Shown piece by piece: positions 16,349-24,143 of a DNA stretch of 64,000 nucleotides. The stretch's first letter is position 1. The number at the start of each line of letters is the position of its first letter. The translations under genes and the position numbers were made by a program. The DNA is from HyVt-443 sp964544655 (GTDB lineage: Bacteria > Pseudomonadota > Gammaproteobacteria > Chromatiales > Chromatiaceae), in NCBI GenBank assembly GCA_964544655.1, contig CAZJCM010000009.1:13471-77470 (forward strand), written 5' to 3'. The notes under the pieces are model-generated. The model made no database searches, had not been told where the DNA came from, and was given only the letters and a program-made list of their open reading frames with translations.

Positions 16349-17390
16349 CCCGTGACCCCCCATGTCCGAACACCCGGGGCTGGGTGTAGTAGTCGATGGT
16401 CGGAGCGGCCAGGTTCAGCAGCAGCACGGCGAAGGCGACGGCGTCCGGGTAGCCGCCCCAGCTGCGGATGATGTAGACCAGGATGCCGATCAGGGCGCCG
16501 TAGATCAGCTGGCCGCGGGGAGTGGTGCTGGCGGTGACCGGGTCGGTGGCGATGAAGAAGGCACCGAGGATGGCGCCGCCGCTGAACAGATGAAACAGGC
16601 CGAAGGGGTGGGTCTCCGGGTCGAGAAAATTGAACAACATGGCGGTCACCAGCAGCCCGCCCAGCATGGCCACCGGTATGCGCCAGGTGATCACCCGCTT
16701 ATACAGCAGCAGCAGGCCGCCGAGCAGAAACCAGTTGCCGACCCACTCCCAACCGCGGCCGCCGAAATCTCCCCATAACGGGCTCTGGCGGATTTCACTG
16801 ACCATCTTGTTCATGTCCAGTTGGGTGCGCATGGCGTCCAATGGGGTGGCGGCCGTTATGGCATCCCAGTTGAGCCCGGACGGCAGCTGGCCGCCGAAGA
16901 TCAGGGCCAGGCTCTGGAGGAAGTCCATCGGGTGCTCATTGAGCATGATCGGCGGCAGCCAGCTGGTCATATCCACCGGATAGGAGATCAGCAGCAGCAC
17001 ATACGCCGCCATGGCCGGATTGAACGGGTTGTAACCGAGGCCGCCGTAGAGTTGCTTCACCACCACGATGGCGAAGAAGATGCCAATCAGGGTGATCCAC
17101 CAGGGCAGCAGGGGCGGGATGGCGAGGGCGAACAGCAGGGCGGTGACCACTGCGCTGAGATCACCGATGGCCGGTTTGATGGGACGGCCGCGCAGCCATA
17201 GCACCGCGGCCTCGGCGGCGACAGCGGCCAGGCTGGCGAGAAGCATGTGGATCAGTACGCCCCAGCCAAAGTACCAGGTCAGGGCGATGGCACCCGGGAT
17301 CAGGGCGATGATCACCCACAGCATGTCGTGGGTGACACTGTTCGGATGTGGGGTATGGGGCGAAGTGATGGTGGGGAAACGCATGCTCAT
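16341..17390 (-). CDS. rnfD: Rnf/Rsx electron transport complex subunit D
   Basis: A 349-residue integral membrane subunit (NqrB/RnfD family) with about nine or ten helices. GLGYNPFNPAMAAYVLLLISYP is the family signature, quoted here in two parts: GLGYNPFNPAMA and AYVLLLISYP. The covalent FMN site is NWDAITAATPLDAM (Thr before PLD). RnfD takes part in electron transfer across the membrane and ion translocation. Its ATG overlaps the rnfC stop by four bases. Confidence 0.92.
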   Translation of the reverse strand: MSMRFPTITSPHTPHPNSVTHDMLWVIIALIPGAIALTWYFGWGVLIHMLLASLAAVAAEAAVLWLRGRPIKPAIGDLSAVVTALLFALAIPPLLPWWITLIGIFFAIVVVKQLYGGLGYNPFNPAMAAYVLLLISYPVDMTSWLPPIMLNEHPMDFLQSLALIFGGQLPSGLNWDAITAATPLDAMRTQLDMNKMVSEIRQSPLWGDFGGRGWEWVGNWFLLGGLLLLYKRVITWRIPVAMLGGLLVTAMLFNFLDPETHPFGLFHLFSGGAILGAFFIATDPVTASTTPRGQLIYGALIGILVYIIRSWGGYPDAVAFAVLLLNLAAPTIDYYTQPRVFGHGGSRDE

Positions 17391-19108
17391 CCGTCCTGCG
17401 GTTGCTCGGCCGCCGTCGTTGCATCGGCCTTGTCAGGGGTTGGGGTTCCCTTTCTACGCGCTTCTGCCTGGTCGATCTGTTTCTGTTGTGCCGGGGTCAG
17501 ACGTTCGGTATTCTCCGGCTTGACCCCTTCCTTGGCCAATTGCGCCTTCTTTTCTGCGGCCCGCTTGATGGCTGCCTCGATGGCGGCCTTTTTCGGATCC
17601 TCTCCATCGCCCCCCTTGGCCGACGGTTTTTTTGCCAGGGCTGCCTTTTTCTTTTTCAGCCGCGCCTTCTTTTCCGCCTCCAGTCGGGCCAGCCGGGCCA
17701 TCTTCGCCTCATGGCGCTGGCGGGCATGGTCTGCCTTCTTGCGCTCACGCTCCTGGTCCCAGCTCTCGTTCTTGGCGAATCGGTAATATTGCACCAGCGG
17801 GATGTGTGAGGGACAGACGTGTGAGCAGCAGCCGCACTCGATGCAGTCGAACAGGTTGTACTCCTGCACCTTCTCCAGGTCCTTGGCCCGTGCATACCAG
17901 TACATCTGCTGCGGCAGGAGTTGTACCGGACACACCTCGGCACAGCGGCCGCAGCGGATGCAGGGGCGGGCAGGACCGGGATCCGGCGCCTCGTTCGCGC
18001 TGACCGCAAGCAGGCAGTTGACCGCCTTGCTCACCGGGATCTCATCCGTTGCCACGGTGAAGCCCATCATCGGGCCGCCGATGATCAATTCCCGTACCGA
18101 CGGGGTATAGCCGCCGGCCTGCTCGATCAGCTCGCTGGCGGGGGTGCCGATCAGCACCTGCAGGTTGCGTGGCTGCCGGATGCCCTCCCCGGTCAAAGTG
18201 AGATAGCGGGAAATCAGGGGGATGCCGTCGAGCACGGCGTCGGCCACCGCGGCTGCAGTGCCCACGTTGTGGCAGACGATACCCACGTGGGCCGGGATGC
18301 CGCCGGAGGGGACCTCCTGACCGGTGAGTACCCGGATCAGCTGTTTCTCCCCGCCGCTGGGGTAGAGGGTGGGGATGCTGACCAACTCGGTTCCGGCCTG
18401 GGCGCTCTTTTCGACAGCCTGGCTCATCGCCTCGATCGCCTCGGGTTTGTTGTCCTCGATGCCGATCAGGCATTGCTCCACGCCCAGCAGATGGCGCAGG
18501 ATGCCGATGCCCTGGAGAATGCGGTCGGCCTGCTCCCGCATCAGCATGTCGTCACAGGTGATGTAGGGTTCGCATTCGGCGCCGTTGATGATCAGGGTAT
18601 GGATCTTTTTTCCGGGTGCCGGGTTGAGCTTTACCCCGGTAGGGAAGGCGGCACCGCCCATGCCGACGATTCCGGCGTCGCGGATGCGGGTCAACAGCTC
18701 TTCGGCTGAATAGCGTGTGTAATCGGTCAGCGGTGGGGGCAACTCGGCCCAACGCTCCTCCCCGTCGGTCTCGATCACGATGCAATCGTCCGGTAGGCCG
18801 GAGGGGTGCGGCACCGGCTGTTCCTCGATCGCCACTACGGTCCCGGAAGTGGGTGCATGGATGGGGGCGCTGACCACACCGCTGGCGGCAGCGATCATCT
18901 GTCCCTTCAGCACCTTGTCACCCACCGTCACCAGGGGATGGGCCTTGGCCCCGATGTGCTGCTGCAGCGGCAGGATCAGCCGTTTTGGCAGGTGGGCGGT
19001 AGCCACCGGCTGGCCGGTGGACTGGGCCTTGTTGTCGGGCAGGTGCAGGCCTCCATGGAAGCGGTGCAGCCGGCGTTGGCTGGATTGGGCGGTTGACGGA
19101 TAGTGCAT
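17387..19108 (-). CDS. rnfC: Rnf/Rsx electron transport complex subunit C
   Basis: A 573-residue peripheral subunit, the NADH-reacting part of Rnf. The N-terminal two thirds include the Rossmann-like nucleotide/FMN region GMGGAAFPTGVKL and the SLBB segment. Two 4Fe-4S motifs follow: CIRCGRCAEVCP and CIECGCCSHVCP. After about residue 455 comes a highly charged Lys/Ala/Glu-rich tail (ERERKKADHARQRHEAKMAR) of about 115 residues, common in gammaproteobacterial RnfC and variable in length. Twelve bases separate it from rnfB. Confidence 0.93.
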   Translation of the reverse strand: MHYPSTAQSSQRRLHRFHGGLHLPDNKAQSTGQPVATAHLPKRLILPLQQHIGAKAHPLVTVGDKVLKGQMIAAASGVVSAPIHAPTSGTVVAIEEQPVPHPSGLPDDCIVIETDGEERWAELPPPLTDYTRYSAEELLTRIRDAGIVGMGGAAFPTGVKLNPAPGKKIHTLIINGAECEPYITCDDMLMREQADRILQGIGILRHLLGVEQCLIGIEDNKPEAIEAMSQAVEKSAQAGTELVSIPTLYPSGGEKQLIRVLTGQEVPSGGIPAHVGIVCHNVGTAAAVADAVLDGIPLISRYLTLTGEGIRQPRNLQVLIGTPASELIEQAGGYTPSVRELIIGGPMMGFTVATDEIPVSKAVNCLLAVSANEAPDPGPARPCIRCGRCAEVCPVQLLPQQMYWYARAKDLEKVQEYNLFDCIECGCCSHVCPSHIPLVQYYRFAKNESWDQERERKKADHARQRHEAKMARLARLEAEKKARLKKKKAALAKKPSAKGGDGEDPKKAAIEAAIKRAAEKKAQLAKEGVKPENTERLTPAQQKQIDQAEARRKGTPTPDKADATTAAEQPQDG

Positions 19109-19120
19109 GGTGCGTTTGCC

Positions 19121-19693
19121 CTATGCGGCCTCTGGGGTGGTGGTCTGTTCCATTGCCGGCTCGCTGGCCGGGTAGGGCCATTTCCAGTTGCCGGGTTCGG
19201 CCTTTATCGGTTCCATGTGGATGCACTCCACCGGGCAAGGGGGAACGCACAGTTCGCAGCCGGTGCATTCGCTGGCGATTACCGTGTGCATCTGTTTCGC
19301 TGCACCGACGATGGCATCCACCGGACAGGCCTGGATGCAGAGAGTACAGCCGATGCACTGTTGTTCATCGATCACAGCTACGGCAGGCGGCTTTTCCTCA
19401 GCAGCCTCGCCTTCCAGCGGTACCGGGTCACGGCCCAGCAGGTCGGCCAGCGCCAGCATGGTGCTTTCGCCGCCGGGGGCGCAGAGGTTGATCTCCGTCT
19501 GGCCATCCGCAATGGCCTCAGCGTAGGGGCGGCAGCCGGGATAACCGCACTGGCCGCACTGGCTCTGGGGTAACAGGGCATCGATCTTGTCGGCGATCGG
19601 GTCGCCTTCTACGCGGAAGCGGATGGCAGCGTAACCCAGCAGCAGGCCAAAGGCGAGGGCCAGGGCGGCGATGGCGAGGATGGCGGTCAGCAT
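19121..19693 (-). CDS. rnfB: Rnf/Rsx electron transport complex subunit B
   Basis: A 190-residue ferredoxin-like subunit with one N-terminal membrane helix (AILAIAALALAFGLLLGYAA). The proximal cluster ligands are CGQCGYPGCRPYAEA with a further Cys in INLCAPGG; two 4Fe-4S clusters follow in CIGCTLCIQACPVDAI and CTGCELCVPPCPVECI. It accepts or delivers electrons to soluble ferredoxin. One base separates its start from the rnfA stop. Confidence 0.93.
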   Translation of the reverse strand: MLTAILAIAALALAFGLLLGYAAIRFRVEGDPIADKIDALLPQSQCGQCGYPGCRPYAEAIADGQTEINLCAPGGESTMLALADLLGRDPVPLEGEAAEEKPPAVAVIDEQQCIGCTLCIQACPVDAIVGAAKQMHTVIASECTGCELCVPPCPVECIHMEPIKAEPGNWKWPYPASEPAMEQTTTPEAA

Positions 19694-19694
19694 G

Positions 19695-20276
19695 TCAGCT
19701 GGACACCAGACCGGCGAAGCCCATGAAGGCCATGGACATCAGGCCTGCGGTGATTAGGGCGATGGCGTTGCCCTGGAACGGCTGCGGCACGTCGGCCACC
19801 GTCACCCGCTCGCGCACCGCGGCGAACAGCACCAGGACCATGGAAAAGCCGGCGGCGGCGCCGAATCCATACAGGGCCGACTCGATGAAGCCGTGATCCT
19901 CCTGCACATTGAGCAGGGCCACGCCGAGCACTGCGCAGTTGGTGGTGATCAAGGGCAGGAAGATGCCCAGCACCTGGTACAACACCGGGCTGGTCTTGTG
20001 CATCACCATTTCGGTGAACTGCACCACCACGGCGATCACCAGGATGAAAGCGATGGTGCGCAGGTATCCCAGTCCCAGCGGGAGCAGCAGGTATTCGTTG
20101 ACCAGGTAGCTGCTGATGGCGGAAAGGGTGAGGACGAAGGTGGTGGCCAGCCCCATCCCGACCGCCGTTTCCAGCTTGCGCGAGACGCCCATGAAGGGAC
20201 AGATGCCCAGGAATTTTACCAGGACGAAGTTGTTGACCAGTACGGTGCTGATCAATATCAGGGCGTATTCTTTCAT
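19695..20276 (-). CDS. rnfA: Rnf/Rsx electron transport complex subunit A
   Basis: A 193-residue membrane protein with six helices, paralogous to RnfE. MKEYALILISTVLVNNFVLV and FLGICPFMGVSRKLE are classical; the Cys of GICPFMG and that of LPLITTNCAVLGVAL contribute to the shared membrane Fe-S site. First gene of rnfABCDGE-nth-DUF1841, all on the minus strand with overlaps or minimal gaps. The promoter should lie in 20277-20354, a 78-base spacer before the metG stop. Confidence 0.94.
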   Translation of the reverse strand: MKEYALILISTVLVNNFVLVKFLGICPFMGVSRKLETAVGMGLATTFVLTLSAISSYLVNEYLLLPLGLGYLRTIAFILVIAVVVQFTEMVMHKTSPVLYQVLGIFLPLITTNCAVLGVALLNVQEDHGFIESALYGFGAAAGFSMVLVLFAAVRERVTVADVPQPFQGNAIALITAGLMSMAFMGFAGLVSS

Positions 20277-20354
20277 TTCATCTCTGAATCGGATCGATTG
20301 CAGGGCAATCTATCCCGCTTGACCCATTCGTTGTCCATGATAAACATCAAGCGG

Positions 20355-22391
20355 TTATTTTACCCGCATTCCCGGCTGGGCACCCTCGTCCGGGCTGAGA
20401 ATGAACAGCTCCTTGCCCCCGGGGCCGGCGGCCAGGACCATGCCTTCGGAGACGCCGAAGCGCATCTTGCGCGGCGCCAGGTTGGCCACCATCACGGTCA
20501 GGCGACCCTCGAGTTGTTGCGGGTCGTAGGCCGACTTGATACCGGCGAATACGTTACGTGTCTCACCACCCAGATCCAGGGTCAGTTGCAGCAGCTTGTC
20601 CGCCCCCTCCACCTGCGCCGCCTTGACGATCCGCACGACCCGCAGGTCCACCTTGGCGAAGTCCGGGTACTCGATGACATCGCTGATCGGGTCCTTGCTC
20701 AGCGGGCTGTCGGCCGGTGCCGCCGGCTGGGTGGTGCTCAGGTCCTCTTTCGAGGCCTCGATCATGGCGGCGATCTGTTTCTCCTCGACCCGGGTCATCA
20801 GCGGCTTGAACTTGGCGATGCCGTGGTCGGTGAGGGGCTCGGCAAGGGCGTCCCAGGAGAGGGGGGGCGTCTGCAGAAAGGCCTCGGACTGCTCCGCCGT
20901 GGCCGGCAGTATGGGCCGCAGGTAGCCGATCAGCAGCCGGAACAGGTTGATGCCCATGGAGCAGACCTGGTGCAGTTCCTGGTCGCGCCCCTCCTCCTTG
21001 GCAATGACCCAGGGTTTCTTCTCGTCGATGTACTGGTTGGCGCGGTCGGCCAGGGCCATGATCTCGCGCACCGCGTGGCTGAACTCGCGCCGCTCGTAAC
21101 GTTCGGCGATGGCCGCTCCGGCCTGGACGAACTCATCGAACAGTGCCGGCTCCGCCAGTTCCGCCGCCAGCCGGTTGTCGAAACGCTTCTTCAGGAACCC
21201 GGCGCAACGGCTGGCGATGTTGACCACCTTGCCTACCAGGTCCGAGTTGACCCGGGCGGTGAAGTCCTCCAGGTTGAGATCGATGTCCTCCACCCCGGCG
21301 CCCAGTTTGGCGGCGAAATAGTAGCGCAGGTATTCCGGATTCAGATGGTCCAGATAGGTACGTGCCTTGATGAAGGTGCCGCGGGACTTGGACATCTTCT
21401 GCCCGTCCACGGTGAGGAAGCCGTGAGAAAAGACTGCAGTTGGGGTACGGAAATCGGCCCCATGCAGCATTGCCGGCCAGAACAGGGCGTGAAAATAGAT
21501 GATGTCCTTGCCGATGAAGTGGTACAGCTCGGCGTCGGACTCCTTGGCCCAGAAATCGTCGAATTCGAGTCCTTCGGTGCGGTCGCACAGGTTGCGGAAA
21601 CTGGCCATGTAGCCAATGGGTGCATCCAGCCAGACGTAGAAGTACTTGCCCGGATGGTCCGGGATCTCGAAGCCGAAGTAGGGCGCGTCGCGGGAGATGT
21701 CCCACTCCTGGAGGCCGGCTTCGAACCACTCGTCGAGCTTGTTCGCCACTTCATGCTGGAGGTGACCGCCCCGGGTCCATTGCTTGAGCATCTGCTCGAA
21801 GTCACCCAGCTTGAAGAAGTAGTGCTCTGATTCCCGTTGCTCAGGGGTGGCACCGGAGACAGCGGAGACCGGGTTGATCAGTTCATTCGGAGAGTAACTG
21901 GCGCCACATACCTCGCAGTTGTCGCCATACTGGTCCGCTGCGCCGCACTTGGGGCACTCGCCCTTGATGAAGCGGTCTGGCAGGAACATCTGTTCCACCG
22001 GGTCATAGGCCTGGGTGATGGTGCGCCGGGCGATGTGGCCATGATCCCGGTTGTGCTCATAGATGGTGTTGGCGTAGAAGCGGTTCTCGTCCGAATGGGT
22101 CGAGTGATAGTTGTCGAAGCCGACGCGGAACCCGGCGAAATCGGCCTTGTGCTCTTCGGCCACCCGTGCGATCAACTGCTCGGGGGTGATGCCCTCCTGG
22201 CGGGCGCGCAGCATGATCGGGGTACCGTGGGCATCGTCGGCGCAGACGTAGATGCACTGATGCCCCCGCATCTTCTGAAAGCGGACCCAGATATCGGTCT
22301 GGATGTACTCCACCAGGTGGCCGATGTGGATCGGCCCGTTGGCATAGGGGAGTGCACTGGTTACCAGGATTTTTCGCAGGTTGTCATTCAT
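20355..22391 (-). CDS. metG: Methionyl-tRNA synthetase
   Basis: A 678-residue class I aminoacyl-tRNA synthetase. The HIGH motif is in PYANGPIHIGHLVEYIQ, the KMSKS loop in GQKMSKSRGTFI, and the zinc knuckle is CPKCGAADQYGDNCEVCG. The C-terminal ~105 residues (from FAKVDLRVVRIVKAAQVEGA) are the EMAP/Trbp111-like tRNA-binding dimerisation domain. The ATG at 22391 (MNDNLRKILVTSALPY) is chosen because the active-site strand starts eight residues later; the 15 codons upstream are not conserved-looking. Confidence 0.95.
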   Translation of the reverse strand: MNDNLRKILVTSALPYANGPIHIGHLVEYIQTDIWVRFQKMRGHQCIYVCADDAHGTPIMLRARQEGITPEQLIARVAEEHKADFAGFRVGFDNYHSTHSDENRFYANTIYEHNRDHGHIARRTITQAYDPVEQMFLPDRFIKGECPKCGAADQYGDNCEVCGASYSPNELINPVSAVSGATPEQRESEHYFFKLGDFEQMLKQWTRGGHLQHEVANKLDEWFEAGLQEWDISRDAPYFGFEIPDHPGKYFYVWLDAPIGYMASFRNLCDRTEGLEFDDFWAKESDAELYHFIGKDIIYFHALFWPAMLHGADFRTPTAVFSHGFLTVDGQKMSKSRGTFIKARTYLDHLNPEYLRYYFAAKLGAGVEDIDLNLEDFTARVNSDLVGKVVNIASRCAGFLKKRFDNRLAAELAEPALFDEFVQAGAAIAERYERREFSHAVREIMALADRANQYIDEKKPWVIAKEEGRDQELHQVCSMGINLFRLLIGYLRPILPATAEQSEAFLQTPPLSWDALAEPLTDHGIAKFKPLMTRVEEKQIAAMIEASKEDLSTTQPAAPADSPLSKDPISDVIEYPDFAKVDLRVVRIVKAAQVEGADKLLQLTLDLGGETRNVFAGIKSAYDPQQLEGRLTVMVANLAPRKMRFGVSEGMVLAAGPGGKELFILSPDEGAQPGMRVK

Positions 22392-22722
22392 AGTCGTCAG
22401 GCCGAATCCGGAGCGGGTCGCCAAAGCTCGTAGCAAAGTCTGTTATTATCCCATAGCTGATCGGCTTCAGGAAACCGTTGCCTGATGATCGATCCAGGCT
22501 TGTTGCTCAGGGCCAATCCTCGGATAAGGGCGTCGGGCGGAATGGCCCCCGTTCCCTCTCCCGGAGGACTCCGACCCTTGATGTGGATGAGTATGCCATA
22601 AAAAAACCAACTGTTTTAGTTGGGAATCCGTTTTTTTTCGTGTAAGATGCGCCACCATTCCCATTGGATTATCGCAAACGCGGGGACTGGCCGAGGCCGG
22701 GTCCCTTTCGCAGGAGACAGAG
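22392..22722. promoter_or_regulatory. Divergent metG/apbC promoter region with a T-rich hairpin
   Basis: A 331-base spacer. A hairpin CCAACT-GTTTT-AGTTGG (22607-22623) lies between an A7 run and a T8 run (about 22600-22606 and 22631-22638). It could act as a weak terminator or a 5' leader stem of apbC. A TAAGAT hexamer just after the T run is a possible -10 for apbC. No gene is seen. Confidence 0.4.
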
Positions 22723-23814
22723 ATGGCTGAAGTTACGAAAGAGCAGATTGAACAGGCGATCAAGGAGTACACCGAGCCCCACCTGGAAAAGAATCTGGTA
22801 GATGCCAAGTATGTCAAAGGCATAGAGCTGGATGGTGACAAGGTGAAGGTCGAGATCGAGCTGGGCTTTCCGGCCGCCGGCTTCAAGGACGAGCTGGCCG
22901 GTGCAGTCAAAGAACGGGTCGAGGCCCTGGACGGGGTTGGCAGCGCCGAGGTGAACGTGGGCTGGAAGATCGTCGCCCATTCCGTACAGAAATCCCTGAA
23001 GCCGATCGACAATGTGAAGAACATCATCGCCGTCGCTTCCGGCAAGGGCGGCGTGGGCAAATCCACCACCGCCGTCAATCTGGCCCTGGCCCTGGCTGCA
23101 GAAGGTGCCCGGGTAGGGGTGCTGGACGCCGACATCTATGGTCCGTCCCAGCCGCGTATGCTGGGTGTCTCCGGCCAGCCTGAGTCGAAGGATGGCAAGA
23201 CCCTGGAGCCGATGCAGAGCTATGGCATCCAGGCGATGTCCATCGGCTTCCTGGTGGATGAGGAGACGCCGATGATCTGGCGCGGCCCGATGGTCACCCA
23301 GGCCCTGGAGCAGCTGCTCAATGACACCAACTGGGACGACCTGGACTATCTGGTGATCGACCTGCCGCCGGGTACCGGCGACACCCAGCTGACCCTGGCT
23401 CAGAAAGTGCCGGTCTCGGGTGCCGTGATCGTTACCACGCCCCAGGACATCGCCTTGCTGGATGCCCGCAAAGGATTCAAGATGTTCGAGAAGGTGGAGG
23501 TGCCGGTGCTGGGCATCGTGGAGAACATGAGTACCCACATCTGCTCCAACTGTGGTCACGAGGAGCACATCTTCGGCGAGGGTGGTGGCAGCCGCATGGC
23601 CGAGCAGTATGGTGTGGATTTCCTCGGTGCCCTGCCTCTGGATATCCGTATCCGCGAAGAGACCGATGGCGGTAAGCCGACGGTGGTGGCCGAGCCGGAG
23701 TCGCGCATTTCCGAGATCTATCGGGAGATCGCCCGCAAGACGGCGGCAAAACTGGCGCTGCAGGCCAAGAGCTATGCAGCCAAGTTCCCCAACATCGTGA
23801 TTCAGAACAACTGA
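22723..23814 (+). CDS. apbC: Iron-sulfur cluster carrier protein ApbC (Mrp/NBP35 family)
   Basis: A 363-residue ATP-binding scaffold/carrier for 4Fe-4S clusters. The N-terminal MIP18/DUF59 domain covers about residues 1-90; the P-loop NTPase domain follows with the deviant Walker A GKGGVGKSTT, switch region DADIYGPSQPRML and the DLPPGTGDTQLTL motif. The cluster-binding CxxC is in HICSNCGHEEHIFGEGGG. GGAGACAGAG precedes the ATG. Monocistronic: an intrinsic terminator follows 17 bases after the stop. It may serve the many Fe-S proteins encoded here (Soe, Rnf, Nth, UDG), which is inference. Confidence 0.93.
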   Translation: MAEVTKEQIEQAIKEYTEPHLEKNLVDAKYVKGIELDGDKVKVEIELGFPAAGFKDELAGAVKERVEALDGVGSAEVNVGWKIVAHSVQKSLKPIDNVKNIIAVASGKGGVGKSTTAVNLALALAAEGARVGVLDADIYGPSQPRMLGVSGQPESKDGKTLEPMQSYGIQAMSIGFLVDEETPMIWRGPMVTQALEQLLNDTNWDDLDYLVIDLPPGTGDTQLTLAQKVPVSGAVIVTTPQDIALLDARKGFKMFEKVEVPVLGIVENMSTHICSNCGHEEHIFGEGGGSRMAEQYGVDFLGALPLDIRIREETDGGKPTVVAEPESRISEIYREIARKTAAKLALQAKSYAAKFPNIVIQNN

Positions 23815-24143
23815 TCTCGACTGTTGTACTGACAAAGCCCCCGCCGGCTGGTGCCGACGGGGGCTTTGTTTCGTGTGCGTCTAGTGTTCTATCACGTTGG
23901 CATTGGTGCACCCATGATCGCGACTGCAGCGGCTTATTGCCGTAACGAATGGGGGTCAGCGTCGATGACGCATGACACCGAGAGGCCCCAGCTACAAGCG
24001 TGTTCTTCAATTGGCGGTGCAGGGATGGGGCAGGGTAGACCCCAATCCCCTGCGTGCATCATTTCGTCCACGGCGTTGAAACTAAGAGCATCTTCTGCCT
24101 AGAACGGGTAAGCTTTTTCATACACCTTGTTAGAGGAGAGGTA
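23815..24143. other. 329-base intergenic region after apbC
   Basis: Apart from the apbC terminator at its left end and the ribosome-binding site GAGGAGAGG just before the sensor kinase start at 24144, I see no gene or repeat here. The kinase promoter must lie in its right half. Confidence 0.6.
23832..23870 (+). terminator. Intrinsic terminator of apbC
   Basis: ACAAAGCCCCCG (23832-23843) pairs with CGGGGGCTTTGT (23858-23869), giving a perfect 12-bp stem with a 14-base loop that can pair further (CCGGC with GCCGA in part). The T-rich trail is short (TTTGTTTCG). Confidence 0.85.

Noticed and set aside
19893..21830. A 645-codon open frame on the plus strand antisense to rnfA and metG
   Set aside because: It lies fully opposite well-recognised genes, has no domain I know and is explained by the codon bias of GC-rich DNA.
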